A stretch of 64,000 bases of DNA from Nocardioides sp. T2.26MG-1. Its GTDB lineage: Bacteria; Actinomycetota; Actinomycetes; Propionibacteriales; Nocardioidaceae. Below, piece after piece: positions 24,001 through 31,469 of the stretch; within the stretch, counting starts at the first letter, position 1; each line of letters begins with the position of its first letter. The notes beneath the pieces were generated by a model. The model saw only the letters and a list, made by a program, of their open reading frames with translations. It was not told the origin of the DNA and made no database searches. The stretch is from contig NZ_CATNLZ010000001.1 of the NCBI RefSeq assembly GCF_950101795.1, positions 441,382-505,381 of the forward strand, in the 5' to 3' direction. The position numbers and the translations under genes are program-made.

Positions 24001-24916
24001 GCGGGTGAAGGTCGGCAAGCACGCGTTCGTCGGCAACTCCGGCATGACCGCGCCCGGGCGCAAGGTGCCCAAGCTGGGCCTCGTGGCGGTGCTGTCGGCC
24101 GCGCCCCGTCGTACCAAGGCGAAGGCGGGCACCGCCTGGCTGGGCAGCCCCCCGACCCGGCTGCGCCGGGACGCCGCCGAGTCCGACCAGAGCCGCACCT
24201 ACCGGCCCGCCACCCGGCTCCGGGTGGCGCGCGCGGCGGTCGAGCTGCTCCGGGTGGTCCCGGTGCTCGTCCACTTCACGATCGTGGTCGGGGCCGTCGC
24301 GTTGCTGCTCCTCCTCGCGGACGAGGCGGGCTGGTGGATCGCCGCGGTGCTCTCGGGGCTCGTGCTGATGACCGGTGGTGCGGTGGCGGCGGGGGTGACG
24401 ACGGCGGCGAAGTGGATCGCGGTCGGACGGCTGCGGCCCGGCGACCACCCGCTGTGGAGCTCGTTCGTCTGGCGCAACGAGCTGGCCGACACGTTCGTGG
24501 AGTACGTCGCGGCGCCGTGGTTCGCGCGGGCGGCCACCGGCACTCCGGTGCTGAACCTGTGGCTGCGCTCGCTCGGGTGCCGCGTTGGCCGCGGGGTCTG
24601 GTGCGAGACCTACTGGCTGCCCGAGGCCGACCTGATCCGGCTCGACGACGGCGCCACCGTCAACGAGGGCTGCGTCGTGCAGACCCACCTGTTCCACGAC
24701 CGCGTGCTCAGCATGGACACCGTGACCCTGCGTGCGGGTGCAACGCTCGGCCCGCACAGCGTGATCCTCCCGGCGGCCGTCCTGGGGTCGCACGCTACGG
24801 TCGGCCCTGTGTCGTTGGTGATGAGGGGCGAGTCGGTGCCGGCGAAGACCCGCTGGATCGGCAACCCGATCGGCCCCTGGGCCGACGAGCAACCGGTCCC
24901 GGAGTCCGCTTCGTGA
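21047..24916 (+). CDS. Pls/PosA-family non-ribosomal peptide synthetase
   Basis: The protein has 1289 residues. Residues about 10-490 form an AMP-binding adenylation domain with FTSGSTGTPKGV near 148, FDASCEEIWLAWRHGACLVPAPR near 200, NTYGPTEATV near 285 and YRSGDLVR near 365. A carrier domain follows with DDFFDLGGGSLTAAQL near 520; its Ser takes phosphopantetheine. The C-terminal 700 residues have no standard condensation or thioesterase domain. They consist of membrane helix pairs (about 625-660, 820-890, 1070-1120) alternating with left-handed beta-helix hexapeptide segments such as GARIGARSMLAPGARVG. This matches the Pls family typified by epsilon-poly-lysine synthetase, which links one amino acid into chains. 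The product here is unknown. A GTGA overlap couples it to an M1 peptidase, and a PPTase lies just beyond. Confidence 0.9.
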   Translation: MTLLRSDRATPPRTLVDVFRDTQEAHPDAPALDNGAEVLTYTELGDAAEAVAAALHQLGIGPDDRVGVRLSSGTVELYVAILGILVAGAAYVPVDADDPDERARTVFGEAGVAAVIGEAVTIATHGAPRPPIEHDGPTPDDDAWVIFTSGSTGTPKGVAATHRSAAALVDAEARLFLQERPIGPGDRVMAGLSVAFDASCEEIWLAWRHGACLVPAPRSLVRSGMDLGPWLVANDITVVSTVPTLVLLWPVEALTEVRLLILGGEACPPEIGTRFATPEREVWNTYGPTEATVVSCGARLTGGSPVRIGLPLDGWDLAVVDQHGAPVAPGGTGELIIGGIGLARYLDPEKDAEKFAPMPSLDWERAYRSGDLVRHEDEGLVFVGRADDQVKIGGRRIELGEIDNTLLALPGVTGAATAVRTTSAGNRLLVGYVAVTEAFDPVRAMEQLRRTMPAALVPRLARVDDLPTKTSGKIDRDALPWPVPGREAAAPAGRVLEGTAAWLQELWGEILGAEAGRSTDDFFDLGGGSLTAAQLVGRLRSRFPDTTVADVYEHPTLDGLAAALDAMSTAPTSTANRPVRPVPGKTQAGQVLANVALRTVTGLRWLTWTAAGTNVASRGLDLAWLPTTSWWWVVLGWLLLVTPPGRMALTVLGARLLLRGIAPGEYPRGGRVHLRLWLAERLADEMGAANLAGAAWLRTYARALGASVGQHVDLHSIPPVTGMLRLGTASSIEPEVDLRGHWLDGDVLHLGAIEVGAGARIGARSMLAPGARVGERAEVAPGSAVFGAVPDAEAWSGAPATYAGPARGPWEDAPPNRPVWILGYAAIAGLISVLPLLALLVGTAATPPGLRDTTSLGDAAGAALVRLPLLVLLAAACLLVSVWALVRLLSLGLDEGHYPVHGLRAWQAWSILRVLDESRTWLFPLYSSCLTPTWLRALGARVGKDTEASTVLLIPKLTSVGDGAFLADDTLLGGYELGGGWLRIGRVKVGKHAFVGNSGMTAPGRKVPKLGLVAVLSAAPRRTKAKAGTAWLGSPPTRLRRDAAESDQSRTYRPATRLRVARAAVELLRVVPVLVHFTIVVGAVALLLLLADEAGWWIAAVLSGLVLMTGGAVAAGVTTAAKWIAVGRLRPGDHPLWSSFVWRNELADTFVEYVAAPWFARAATGTPVLNLWLRSLGCRVGRGVWCETYWLPEADLIRLDDGATVNEGCVVQTHLFHDRVLSMDTVTLRAGATLGPHSVILPAAVLGSHATVGPVSLVMRGESVPAKTRWIGNPIGPWADEQPVPESAS

Positions 24917-26235
24917 AGGTGTCCGTCCCCGCGTCGGACGACTACTTCCCGGGCTCCGGCGACCCGCGCTACTCGGTGCGGCACTACGACCTGCGGCTGG
25001 ACTACCGGGTCGACGGCAACCGGCTCGACGGGCACGCCGAGCTCGAGGCCGTGGCCCTGGTCGACCTCGACGAGCTCGCCCTCGACCTGCACGGCCTCGA
25101 CGTGGCCAAGGTGCGCGTCGACGTCGCGGCGGTCGCCCGCTACACCCACAAGCAGGGGCGCCTGGTGGTCCGGCTCCGCCGTACGATCGCGGCCGGCACG
25201 GCCTTCCGGGTCGCCGTGCGCTACGAGGGCCGCCCGCGCCCGATCGCCGACGGCGACGACGGGATGGGCTGGGAGGAGCTGACCGACGGCGTCCTCGTCG
25301 CCGGGCAGACCAACGGCGCACCGACCTGGTTCCCGTGCAACGACCGCCCCGACGACAAGGCGTCGTACCGCATCGAGGTGACGACCGCCTCGGCCTACCA
25401 CGTGGTCGCCAACGGCTCCCTGACCCAGCGGCACCAGGGCGCCGGCGCGACCACCTGGGTCTACGAGCAGCCCGAGCCGATGGCGACGTACCTCGCGACC
25501 GTCCAGATCGGCCACTACGTCGCCCGCCAGCTCCCCGGGGCCGTGGTCCCGATGACCGCGGTGCTCCCGGCCGGCCGGCTGCACGAGTACGACGCTGGGT
25601 TCGGCCGGCAGGTCGAGATGATGGAGTTCTTCGTCCGCCGCTTCGGGCCCTACCCGTTCGCCGGCTACACCGTGGTGATCACCGACGACCCGTTGGAGAT
25701 CCCGCTTGAGGCGCAGACCCTCTCGATCTTCGGGTCCAACTTCCTCACCGACGACTGGGACTCGGTGCGGCTGGTCGCTCACGAGCTCGCCCACCAGTGG
25801 TTCGGCAACGCCGTGACCGCCTCGTCCTGGCGCGACATCTGGCTGCACGAGGGCTTCGCCTGCTACGCCGAGTGGCTCTGGTCGGAGGAGTCGGGCGGCC
25901 TGAGTGCCCAGGAGCGCGCCGAGGAGCACTGGCAGCGACTGAGCAGGCTGCCCCAGGACCTCCTGCTCGGCGACCCGGGCGCGACCGACATGTTCGACGA
26001 CCGGGTCTACAAGCGCGGCGCGCTCACCCTGCACGCGCTGCGCGCGCAGGTCGGCGACGAGACGTTCTTCACGCTGCTCCAGGAGTGGGTACGCCGGCAC
26101 CGGCACGGCTCGGTGACCACGGCGCAGTTCACCGAGCTCGCTGCCGAGATCGCCGGCGAGACGGCCGGTCCGGCGCTCGCCGAGCTGTTCACGGCGTGGC
26201 TGTGGCGCGAGCCGCTCCCGGACCTGCCGGGCTGA
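24913..26235 (+). CDS. M1-family zinc metallopeptidase (aminopeptidase)
   Basis: A 440-residue protein with an N-terminal beta domain and a thermolysin-like catalytic domain. HELAHQW (near residue 293) with WLHEGFACYAEW 19 residues later gives the two His and the Glu zinc ligands. The usual GAMEN exopeptidase motif is replaced by PLEAQTLSIFGS, a variant found in a soluble actinobacterial M1 group. VYKRGALTLHALR is conserved. It is shorter than full aminopeptidase N because the C-terminal armadillo domain is missing. There is no signal peptide, so it is cytoplasmic. It is translationally coupled to the Pls/PosA synthetase, suggesting a role in processing its product or precursor (inference). 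Its end overlaps the convergent PPTase by 47 nt. Confidence 0.9.
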   Translation: MKVSVPASDDYFPGSGDPRYSVRHYDLRLDYRVDGNRLDGHAELEAVALVDLDELALDLHGLDVAKVRVDVAAVARYTHKQGRLVVRLRRTIAAGTAFRVAVRYEGRPRPIADGDDGMGWEELTDGVLVAGQTNGAPTWFPCNDRPDDKASYRIEVTTASAYHVVANGSLTQRHQGAGATTWVYEQPEPMATYLATVQIGHYVARQLPGAVVPMTAVLPAGRLHEYDAGFGRQVEMMEFFVRRFGPYPFAGYTVVITDDPLEIPLEAQTLSIFGSNFLTDDWDSVRLVAHELAHQWFGNAVTASSWRDIWLHEGFACYAEWLWSEESGGLSAQERAEEHWQRLSRLPQDLLLGDPGATDMFDDRVYKRGALTLHALRAQVGDETFFTLLQEWVRRHRHGSVTTAQFTELAAEIAGETAGPALAELFTAWLWREPLPDLPG

Positions 26236-26767
26236 CCACGAGCTCCGCCGGGTCGGTGGCCAGCACCGCGGCCGCGGTCACGAAGCCGGGCGCCGTCTCG
26301 ACGTCGTACAGCCGCACGGCCGGCACGGCCGGCTCGGGCCACGCGAGCAGCTCCGGCTCCTGGTCCGGCCGGCTGAGCCGCACCGTGGCGGGGTCCACCC
26401 GCAGCCCGTGTCCCGTGGCCTTGAGCAGCGCCTCGGTGCGCACCCAGGTCACCGTCGACTCCGCGCCGGCGGCGTCGGCCCGCTCGACGTCGACGCCGAC
26501 CGGCGCGGTGTCGCAGACCGCCACCACCGTCAGCGGGCCGGCCCGGCTGATGCTCAGGTGCGGCTCCGAGCGGCCCGCGAGCACGGGACGCCCGTGGTCG
26601 GCGGCGCCGCACCACGGGCACAGCCGCCGCACCTCGTGACCGTCGACCGCGCCGGACCCCGGCAGGCCGGCCAGCACGTCGGCGAGCAGCCGGTCCGCGA
26701 GCGTCCGGTCGCCGCCGAGCGCCCAGACGACCCGGACGCTCGGCCCCGCTGCCGGCGTCGAGGTCAT
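26189..26767 (-). CDS. 4'-phosphopantetheinyl transferase (Sfp type)
   Basis: The 192-residue protein carries PPTase landmarks: HLSISRAG (Sfp-like substrate motif), VGVDVERAD (Mg-binding D-x-E) at about 91-99, and WVRTEALLKATGHGLRVDP matching W-x-x-K/R-E-A-x-x-K. It transfers phosphopantetheine from CoA to a carrier-domain Ser. The nearest carrier is in the Pls/PosA synthetase on the opposite strand, and the gene order makes it the probable activating enzyme. It is short for Sfp-type enzymes. CxxC-like CPWCGAADHGRP resembles a zinc-ribbon insert seen in some actinobacterial members. Its ATG overlaps the CYTH-CHAD stop. Confidence 0.88.
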   Translation of the reverse strand: MTSTPAAGPSVRVVWALGGDRTLADRLLADVLAGLPGSGAVDGHEVRRLCPWCGAADHGRPVLAGRSEPHLSISRAGPLTVVAVCDTAPVGVDVERADAAGAESTVTWVRTEALLKATGHGLRVDPATVRLSRPDQEPELLAWPEPAVPAVRLYDVETAPGFVTAAAVLATDPAELVVSPAGPGAARATATP

Positions 26768-28326
26768 CGCCGCAGCCAGGCCCGCAGGTCCGACGGGGCG
26801 GGCAGGTCGGCGTACGCGGCGAGGTACTGCTCGGCCAGCGCCCGGGCGCGCTCCTCCTCCAGCGCGTGCAGGCGGCCGAAGGTGAAGCCGTTCTCGTCAC
26901 CGAGGTGCGTGCGGGCGCCGAGCTCGCGCAGCACCTGCCGGGCGACGACGGTGTCCTGGTGCTCGCCGAGCACCTGCTGCACCGCCTTGGCCCGCGTCGA
27001 GAGCATGGCGGCGCGCTCACCGAACACGGGTACGGCGGTCTCGGCCGAGTAGCGCAGCCGCTTGGCGGCCTTGCGCACCTCGTGCAGCGCCCGCCCGGCC
27101 GGCTCCGGATCGCCCGTGGCGAGGTAGGCGCGGTGCCGTCGGCGCACCCGCCGTAGGTCGGCGCGCAGCAGCGCCGGCAGCAGCCGGCGCGCCGGCTGGG
27201 CCGCGTCGTCGAGGAGCGGCGGCTGGTCGAGGAGACCCTCCACCCGGTCGAGGAGCCGGAAGTACCGATCACCATCGAGCTCCGCGTCGGCGGCGGACCG
27301 GGCGGACCGGAACGCGGCCCGCAGCTCGTCGTCGACCCGCCGCGCCACCGGTCCGAGCACCAGGAAGGCCGGCTGGCCGGCGACCAGCTCGAGCAGCCGC
27401 TCCCGGACCACCTGGGCGTCGCGCGCCGGCGCGAGCACCTCGCCCAGCCACCGGAGCTCGTCGCGGACCCCTCGCGTCACCGCCGCGTCCAGCACGTCGT
27501 CGTACGACGCGAGCGCGGAGCGCAGCCGGCGGGCCGCGATCCGCAGCTGGTGCACGCCCTCCTGGTCGCCGGCGCGCAGTCGCCGGTCCTCGGCCTGCAG
27601 GCGCTCGAACTGCTCGGCGAGGTAGGCGACGAGCACCTCGCCGGTCGACGACTTCCTGCCGACGGGCTCTGCCGACCGCCACGACGGCCCCGGCGGCAGG
27701 GACTCGGCGAGGACCCGCGCGAGCTTGGAGGAGCCGGCCGACCGCTCGGCACCGGCACCGAGCAGCACCGGCTCGGCCGCACCGAGCAGCTCGGCCGGGC
27801 CGCCGACGAGCTCGAGCTCCCACTCGCGCCACTGCTCGGCCGTCGCCGCGCCGCCCGCCGTGCCCGCCTCCACCCGGTCGTCGCACAGCTCGGCGAGCAC
27901 CTGCTCGTCGCCGTCGAGGAGTCGGTGCACCTGCCGCCGGGTGCGCACCACCGCCACCGGCACCAGCGGGCGGTCGCGGACGATCGCCCGCACCCGGCGC
28001 ACCAGCTCATCCGGCACGGGCTCGTCGGTGGCGGACGGGTCGACGATCGGCGCGTGCACCTCCTCGCGCCGGCCGGTCCCGGCGGGCAGCTTGAGGTGCC
28101 AGCCGTCGTCCACGCCACCGACCCGGCGGCGCAGCGTCACGCGCGCGGTGAGCAGCGCCAGGTCCTCGGTGTCCACGTAGGTCGCGGTCTGGTCGAGCTC
28201 CTCGGCCGGTGCCACCCGGGCCACCCCCGGCAGCACGGACAGGTCGGGCACCTCGCCGCACTCGGGCGCCACGTCGTACTTGTCCTCGATCTCGTACGTC
28301 GGCTCCGTCGGCTGCTGTGCCGGCAT
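26764..28326 (-). CDS. CYTH and CHAD domain protein
   Basis: A 520-residue two-domain protein. Residues 1-200 form a CYTH (triphosphate tunnel) domain beginning with EIEDKY (the ExExK signature) and carrying alternating charged strands (VTLRRRVGG, WHLKLPAG, RTRRQVHRL). Residues about 225-520 form a helical CHAD domain with conserved His/Arg motifs (VHQLRIAARRLRSAL, ALHEVRKAAKRLRYSAE) that bind polyphosphate. CYTH enzymes hydrolyse triphosphates or bind polyphosphate. ATGA coupling to the PPTase makes a two-gene operon; any functional link to peptide synthesis is unexplained. Confidence 0.93.
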   Translation of the reverse strand: MPAQQPTEPTYEIEDKYDVAPECGEVPDLSVLPGVARVAPAEELDQTATYVDTEDLALLTARVTLRRRVGGVDDGWHLKLPAGTGRREEVHAPIVDPSATDEPVPDELVRRVRAIVRDRPLVPVAVVRTRRQVHRLLDGDEQVLAELCDDRVEAGTAGGAATAEQWREWELELVGGPAELLGAAEPVLLGAGAERSAGSSKLARVLAESLPPGPSWRSAEPVGRKSSTGEVLVAYLAEQFERLQAEDRRLRAGDQEGVHQLRIAARRLRSALASYDDVLDAAVTRGVRDELRWLGEVLAPARDAQVVRERLLELVAGQPAFLVLGPVARRVDDELRAAFRSARSAADAELDGDRYFRLLDRVEGLLDQPPLLDDAAQPARRLLPALLRADLRRVRRRHRAYLATGDPEPAGRALHEVRKAAKRLRYSAETAVPVFGERAAMLSTRAKAVQQVLGEHQDTVVARQVLRELGARTHLGDENGFTFGRLHALEEERARALAEQYLAAYADLPAPSDLRAWLRR

Positions 28327-28360
28327 CGGCGACCTCGCTCTCGGTGCCGGTCGCTCCCTC

Positions 28361-28597
28361 TCAGGAGGACTGGTGTCGCCCGGCCGGCGACGTCTGTCGC
28401 CGGCCCAGGCGCTCGCGGACCTGGCGTTCGACCAGGATGGGGACGAAGTCTCGCACCGGTCGACCGGCGTACGCAGCCAGGGCCTCGGCGATCGCGGCGT
28501 CGACCTCGTCCGCGGTGAGCCCGAAGTCGGAGCGCAGGCGCTCGGAGACCTGCTCGAGGGCCCGCGCCTCGGCCGTCGGTCCGTCTGCTGTCCTCAT
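28361..28597 (-). CDS. Small helical hypothetical protein (three-helix bundle type)
   Basis: A 78-residue protein made of three predicted amphipathic helices: ARALEQVSERLRSDFG, ADEVDAAIAEALAAYAG and VPILVERQVRERLGRR. This pattern matches the actinobacterial three-helix-bundle dimerisation domain proteins. The ATG at 28597 is preferred; an in-frame ATG fifteen bases upstream is possible. It lies 34 nt upstream of the CYTH-CHAD gene on the same strand and may be co-transcribed. No catalytic role is evident. Confidence 0.75.
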   Translation of the reverse strand: MRTADGPTAEARALEQVSERLRSDFGLTADEVDAAIAEALAAYAGRPVRDFVPILVERQVRERLGRRQTSPAGRHQSS

Positions 28598-28720
28598 GAC
28601 GCCAGCCCACACGGGCGGCGTCCGCCGGACAAGGGTCCTCCGACCTGGGACCTGGGTCCCGGGACGACCACCCCCCGGTTCTGTGGATCTCCGTTCACCT
28701 TCGTGTGGTCCAATTTTCGG

Positions 28721-29074
28721 GTGTCAGCCACTCACGTGTCGGGACGTCACGCCCGGCTCGACGTATCGATCGACGGTGTCCGGATCACTCGTACGGCCTC
28801 GGACGCAGCGCGTCGGCACGTCGACCGCACCTCTGAGATCGGCTGGGACGACGTCACCGGCGCGGTGCTGCAGACCTCCCGCAAGGGCCGCGCGATCGTC
28901 CGCGTCCTGGTCGCCGACGCCGCGGTCGTCGAGAAGCACCGCGACGATCCCTACGCCGTGAAGGTCTTCCGGGGGGACACCGCCGATGCGTCGGCTGTGG
29001 TCGAGCTCATCGAGCACGAGGTCCGGGTGCGCCGCGACTGGCGAGAGCAGGCAGCCGGCAGCGCGCTGGGCTGA
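28721..29074 (+). CDS. Conserved hypothetical protein
   Basis: The 117-residue protein has strand-rich sequence (HARLDVSIDGVRITRTASD, IGWDDVTGAVLQTSRKGRAIVRVLVADAAVVEKHRDDPYAVKVFRG) and a C-terminal helix (VVELIEHEVRVRRDWREQ). It looks like a small beta-sandwich or PH-like fold, but I do not recognise a family. GTG at 28721 is taken as start; GTG at 28736 is possible, and neither has a clear ribosome site. It stands alone between opposing genes. Confidence 0.65.
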   Translation: MSATHVSGRHARLDVSIDGVRITRTASDAARRHVDRTSEIGWDDVTGAVLQTSRKGRAIVRVLVADAAVVEKHRDDPYAVKVFRGDTADASAVVELIEHEVRVRRDWREQAAGSALG

Positions 29075-29100
29075 TCCCCGGGCTCCGTCTCCTCGGCGGG

Positions 29101-30027
29101 TCAGGCGCCGACCGACTCCCTCGGCGCGGCCGCACGGGTGCCGGTGCGGTTGCGGCGTGCGATGAACAGCAGCGCCAGGCCGATCAGGATCAGCGGGATG
29201 CCGACGGCGAGGCCGACGACGGGGACGATGTCCTCGAGCAGCCGGAGCGTGGAGAGGGCCTCGTTGGCGTCGTCGACGTTCTTCTTCACCTGGTCGTCGG
29301 TGAAGGCGAGGTCGAGGTCGAGGAGGGGGGTGTCGTTGTCGGCGACCCGCTCCTGGTGGACGACCTGGTTGATGATCGATCCGGTCCGCGGCTCGATGTA
29401 GAACGTGTAGGTCGCGGTGTAGGTGCCGGTGATGTCGCCGACCAGGAGGACCCCGTCGGCGGTGGTGTTGTACTCGTACTTGTAGACCTTCAGGCCGTCG
29501 ATCTTCTCCTCGCCCAGGTAGTCGGCGTCGACGGCCGCGCCGACGATGTCGTCCCAGACGGGGTAGGTCTTCTTCTCGGCGTTGAACGGCCACTTGTTCT
29601 GCAGGCCCTCGAGCTGCGGGGCGTCCGCCGGCAGGTAGTCGCCGTTGTCGACCGTCATCGCGGTGTGCCGGTCCGCGACGAACTGCGAGGTCTCGGCGCT
29701 GATCAGCCGCCCCTCGGGGTCGGTGTCGTCGACGCAGCTGTCGATCCCGCCCTCGTCGTGCACCAGGCACAGGGAGGTGTTGAACACGACGTTGTCGTCG
29801 TCGGACGCCTTGGAGTCGACCGCGTTGCCGCTCCAGGCCAGCACCGGGCCCTCGTCGAGGGTGTCCCCGCCGGAGAACACGCCTGCGGTGCCGGACAGAT
29901 GGGTCGTGTTGTCGGTGTCGAGGGGCGTGCGCTCGACCTGGCCGGGCACCCAGGTCAGGGCGACGATGGCCACTACCACCAGGAACGAACCCACGGTGAC
30001 GAGCAGAACAGGCAGCACCTTGCGCAT
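29101..30027 (-). CDS. DUF3068 (porin PorA-like) family membrane protein
   Basis: The protein has 308 residues: an N-terminal helix at about 5-27 (VLPVLLVTVGSFLVVVAIVALTW), a large extracytoplasmic beta-rich domain, and a C-terminal helix at about 268-290 (VVGLAVGIPLILIGLALLFIAR) followed by basic residues. The extracytoplasmic part contains KTYPVWDD, YKYEYNTTA, YTFYIEPRTGSIINQ and VHQERVA, typical of the actinobacterial DUF3068 family. The function of the family is not established. The ATG at 30027 has GAGGAG upstream. Confidence 0.88.
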   Translation of the reverse strand: MRKVLPVLLVTVGSFLVVVAIVALTWVPGQVERTPLDTDNTTHLSGTAGVFSGGDTLDEGPVLAWSGNAVDSKASDDDNVVFNTSLCLVHDEGGIDSCVDDTDPEGRLISAETSQFVADRHTAMTVDNGDYLPADAPQLEGLQNKWPFNAEKKTYPVWDDIVGAAVDADYLGEEKIDGLKVYKYEYNTTADGVLLVGDITGTYTATYTFYIEPRTGSIINQVVHQERVADNDTPLLDLDLAFTDDQVKKNVDDANEALSTLRLLEDIVPVVGLAVGIPLILIGLALLFIARRNRTGTRAAAPRESVGA

Positions 30028-30244
30028 GGCGACTCCTCGACGACACGACATCCAGGCACGACCCGCCCGGGGGGTCGAGCGGATTCGACCAGCCCGAACC
30101 GTACTAGACCCTGCGGCAGCCCGTTGGCCAGGAGACGCAGATCACACTACGCGCGTAGCGGCTCGATTGTCAGAGGTGGCGGCATCGGCCCGCCGCGTCG
30201 ACCCGCCGACGAGCAACAAGCCCCCGACCGCATCGCTGCAGATC

Positions 30245-30690
30245 AGGGGCCGCGCTGGTGACAAGCTCACCGCGCAGCCTGACGGCGACATCGCCGACGC
30301 TCACCTCGGCTTGCCGGCCGGGTAGGTGCGCCTGTGAAATGAACGTGGCTGCGGGTTCCCGGCCGGCCTCGATTCGGATCTCGTGGCGGCGGGTGGCGAC
30401 GTGCTCGCGCACCATCCAGTACGACAAGGCCGTGGGGTGGTGCTCGTCCAGGAGCCGGTCGAAGACTCGTTTTCGAGGTGTGCCGCTGCTTGCTGGGCGC
30501 GTCCGGGTCCGACCGCAGCCAGTCGTCGATCACTTCTCGCTACGGGTCCAGCCGAGAGCTCCGCTTCGGGGGTGGCTTCCGCTCCTACGGCCAGGCCGAC
30601 GCCATGCTCGCGTTGCAGCGCACGGCTCGACATCCCCGAGCGGGCACCCCGCCGGATCGCGGCGTACAGCTCGACACGCGACTGCCTCAC
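30245..30690 (-). pseudogene. Decayed IS21-family transposase (IstA) N-terminal fragment
   Basis: Pieces of an IstA N-terminus appear in order on the minus strand but in different frames. VRQSRVELYAAIRRGARSGMSSRALQREHGVG begins at 30690; KRSSRLDP and VIDDWLRSDPDAPSKQRHT follow in another frame; YWMVREHVATRRHEIRIEAG through RLRGELVT follow from about 30424 in a third. In-frame TAG stops interrupt the middle section (30585-30587 and 30540-30542). The DDE catalytic core and istB are absent. A TGTCAG at 30168-30173 could be a remaining right terminus, implying an internal deletion. It lies 12 nt after the 3' end of an SDR gene. Confidence 0.8.
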
Positions 30691-30702
30691 GCTGGGCCCT
30701 GC

Positions 30703-31440
30703 CTACCTCGTGGCGGCCGATGTTGGTACGAGCTGTGCGAACTGGTTCTCGAGGATCTTGTCGGGGCCAGCGGCCCAGGCGTCGGTCAGGAACGCGGTCG
30801 CGGGATCGGGGAATATGTCCTCGACACCCTGCTCGACCGCGTCGAGGATCGCCCGCGCGGCGTCCTCGGGGGAGGTCTTCGGAATGTCGAGCTCGCGGGT
30901 CATGTCGGTGTCGATGGGGCCGGCGAGCACGGCGTGGAACTTGACGCCATGGGCCGCCTGAGCCGCACGCAGCGTCTTGGTCAGCGAGAACGCCGCGGCC
31001 TTGGAGGCCGAGTACGAGGTGAACATCGGCAGCGGGGCGAGCGCGACACACGAAAGTAGGTTCACGACCGCCCCTCGCGAGCCGATCAGCGCCGGCAGGA
31101 GGGCCTGGGTCATCGCGTTGGCCCCGTACAGGTTCACGGCCAGGTGCCGCTCAAACACGGCGGGCTCGAACGGGTTGTCGGGCAGCATGACGCCGGCGTT
31201 GTTGATCAGGATGTCCAGCGCCTCAACCTCGCGCGCGGCTGCCTCGACCTGGACAGGGTCGGTGACATCGACGATCAGCGGCGTCAGCCGCGGATCGGGA
31301 TCCGTCAGGGGCTGACGGGTGCCCGCATAGACCCGTGCGGCCCCCCTGGCGAGCGCCTCGTCGGCGAGCGCTTTGCCGATGCCGCGGTTCGCGCCCGTCA
31401 CCAACACGGTCTTGTCTGCCATCGCGATGCTCTGAGTCAC
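30703..31440 (-). CDS. Short-chain dehydrogenase/reductase
   Basis: A 245-residue SDR with TGANRGIGKAL at about 15-25, NNAG at about 84, NLLSCVAL before the active site, YSASK, and an unusual LAGPIDTDM. Start is the GTG at 31440 because AAGGAG lies six bases upstream; the inner ATG at 31422 is less supported. It is the second gene after a disrupted quinone oxidoreductase, 29 nt away, and both are divergent from a TetR gene that probably controls them. The stop abuts the IS21 remnant, but the reading frame and C-terminus look complete. Confidence 0.9.
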   Translation of the reverse strand: MTQSIAMADKTVLVTGANRGIGKALADEALARGAARVYAGTRQPLTDPDPRLTPLIVDVTDPVQVEAAAREVEALDILINNAGVMLPDNPFEPAVFERHLAVNLYGANAMTQALLPALIGSRGAVVNLLSCVALAPLPMFTSYSASKAAAFSLTKTLRAAQAAHGVKFHAVLAGPIDTDMTRELDIPKTSPEDAARAILDAVEQGVEDIFPDPATAFLTDAWAAGPDKILENQFAQLVPTSAATR

Positions 31441-31469
31441 TTGCCGCTCCTTCGCGGGTGAGGTTCGAG

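Noticed and set aside
20969..25321. Very long open frame on the minus strand opposite the Pls/PosA synthetase
   Set aside because: It is Arg/Gly/Pro-rich without any domain, mirrors the codon pattern of the real gene, and lacks a ribosome site. Such antisense frames are common in very GC-rich DNA.
30168..30173. TGTCAG as a definite IS21 right terminus
   Set aside because: Only six bases match and no partner end was found beyond 30690, so it is mentioned as a possibility and not annotated as an element boundary.
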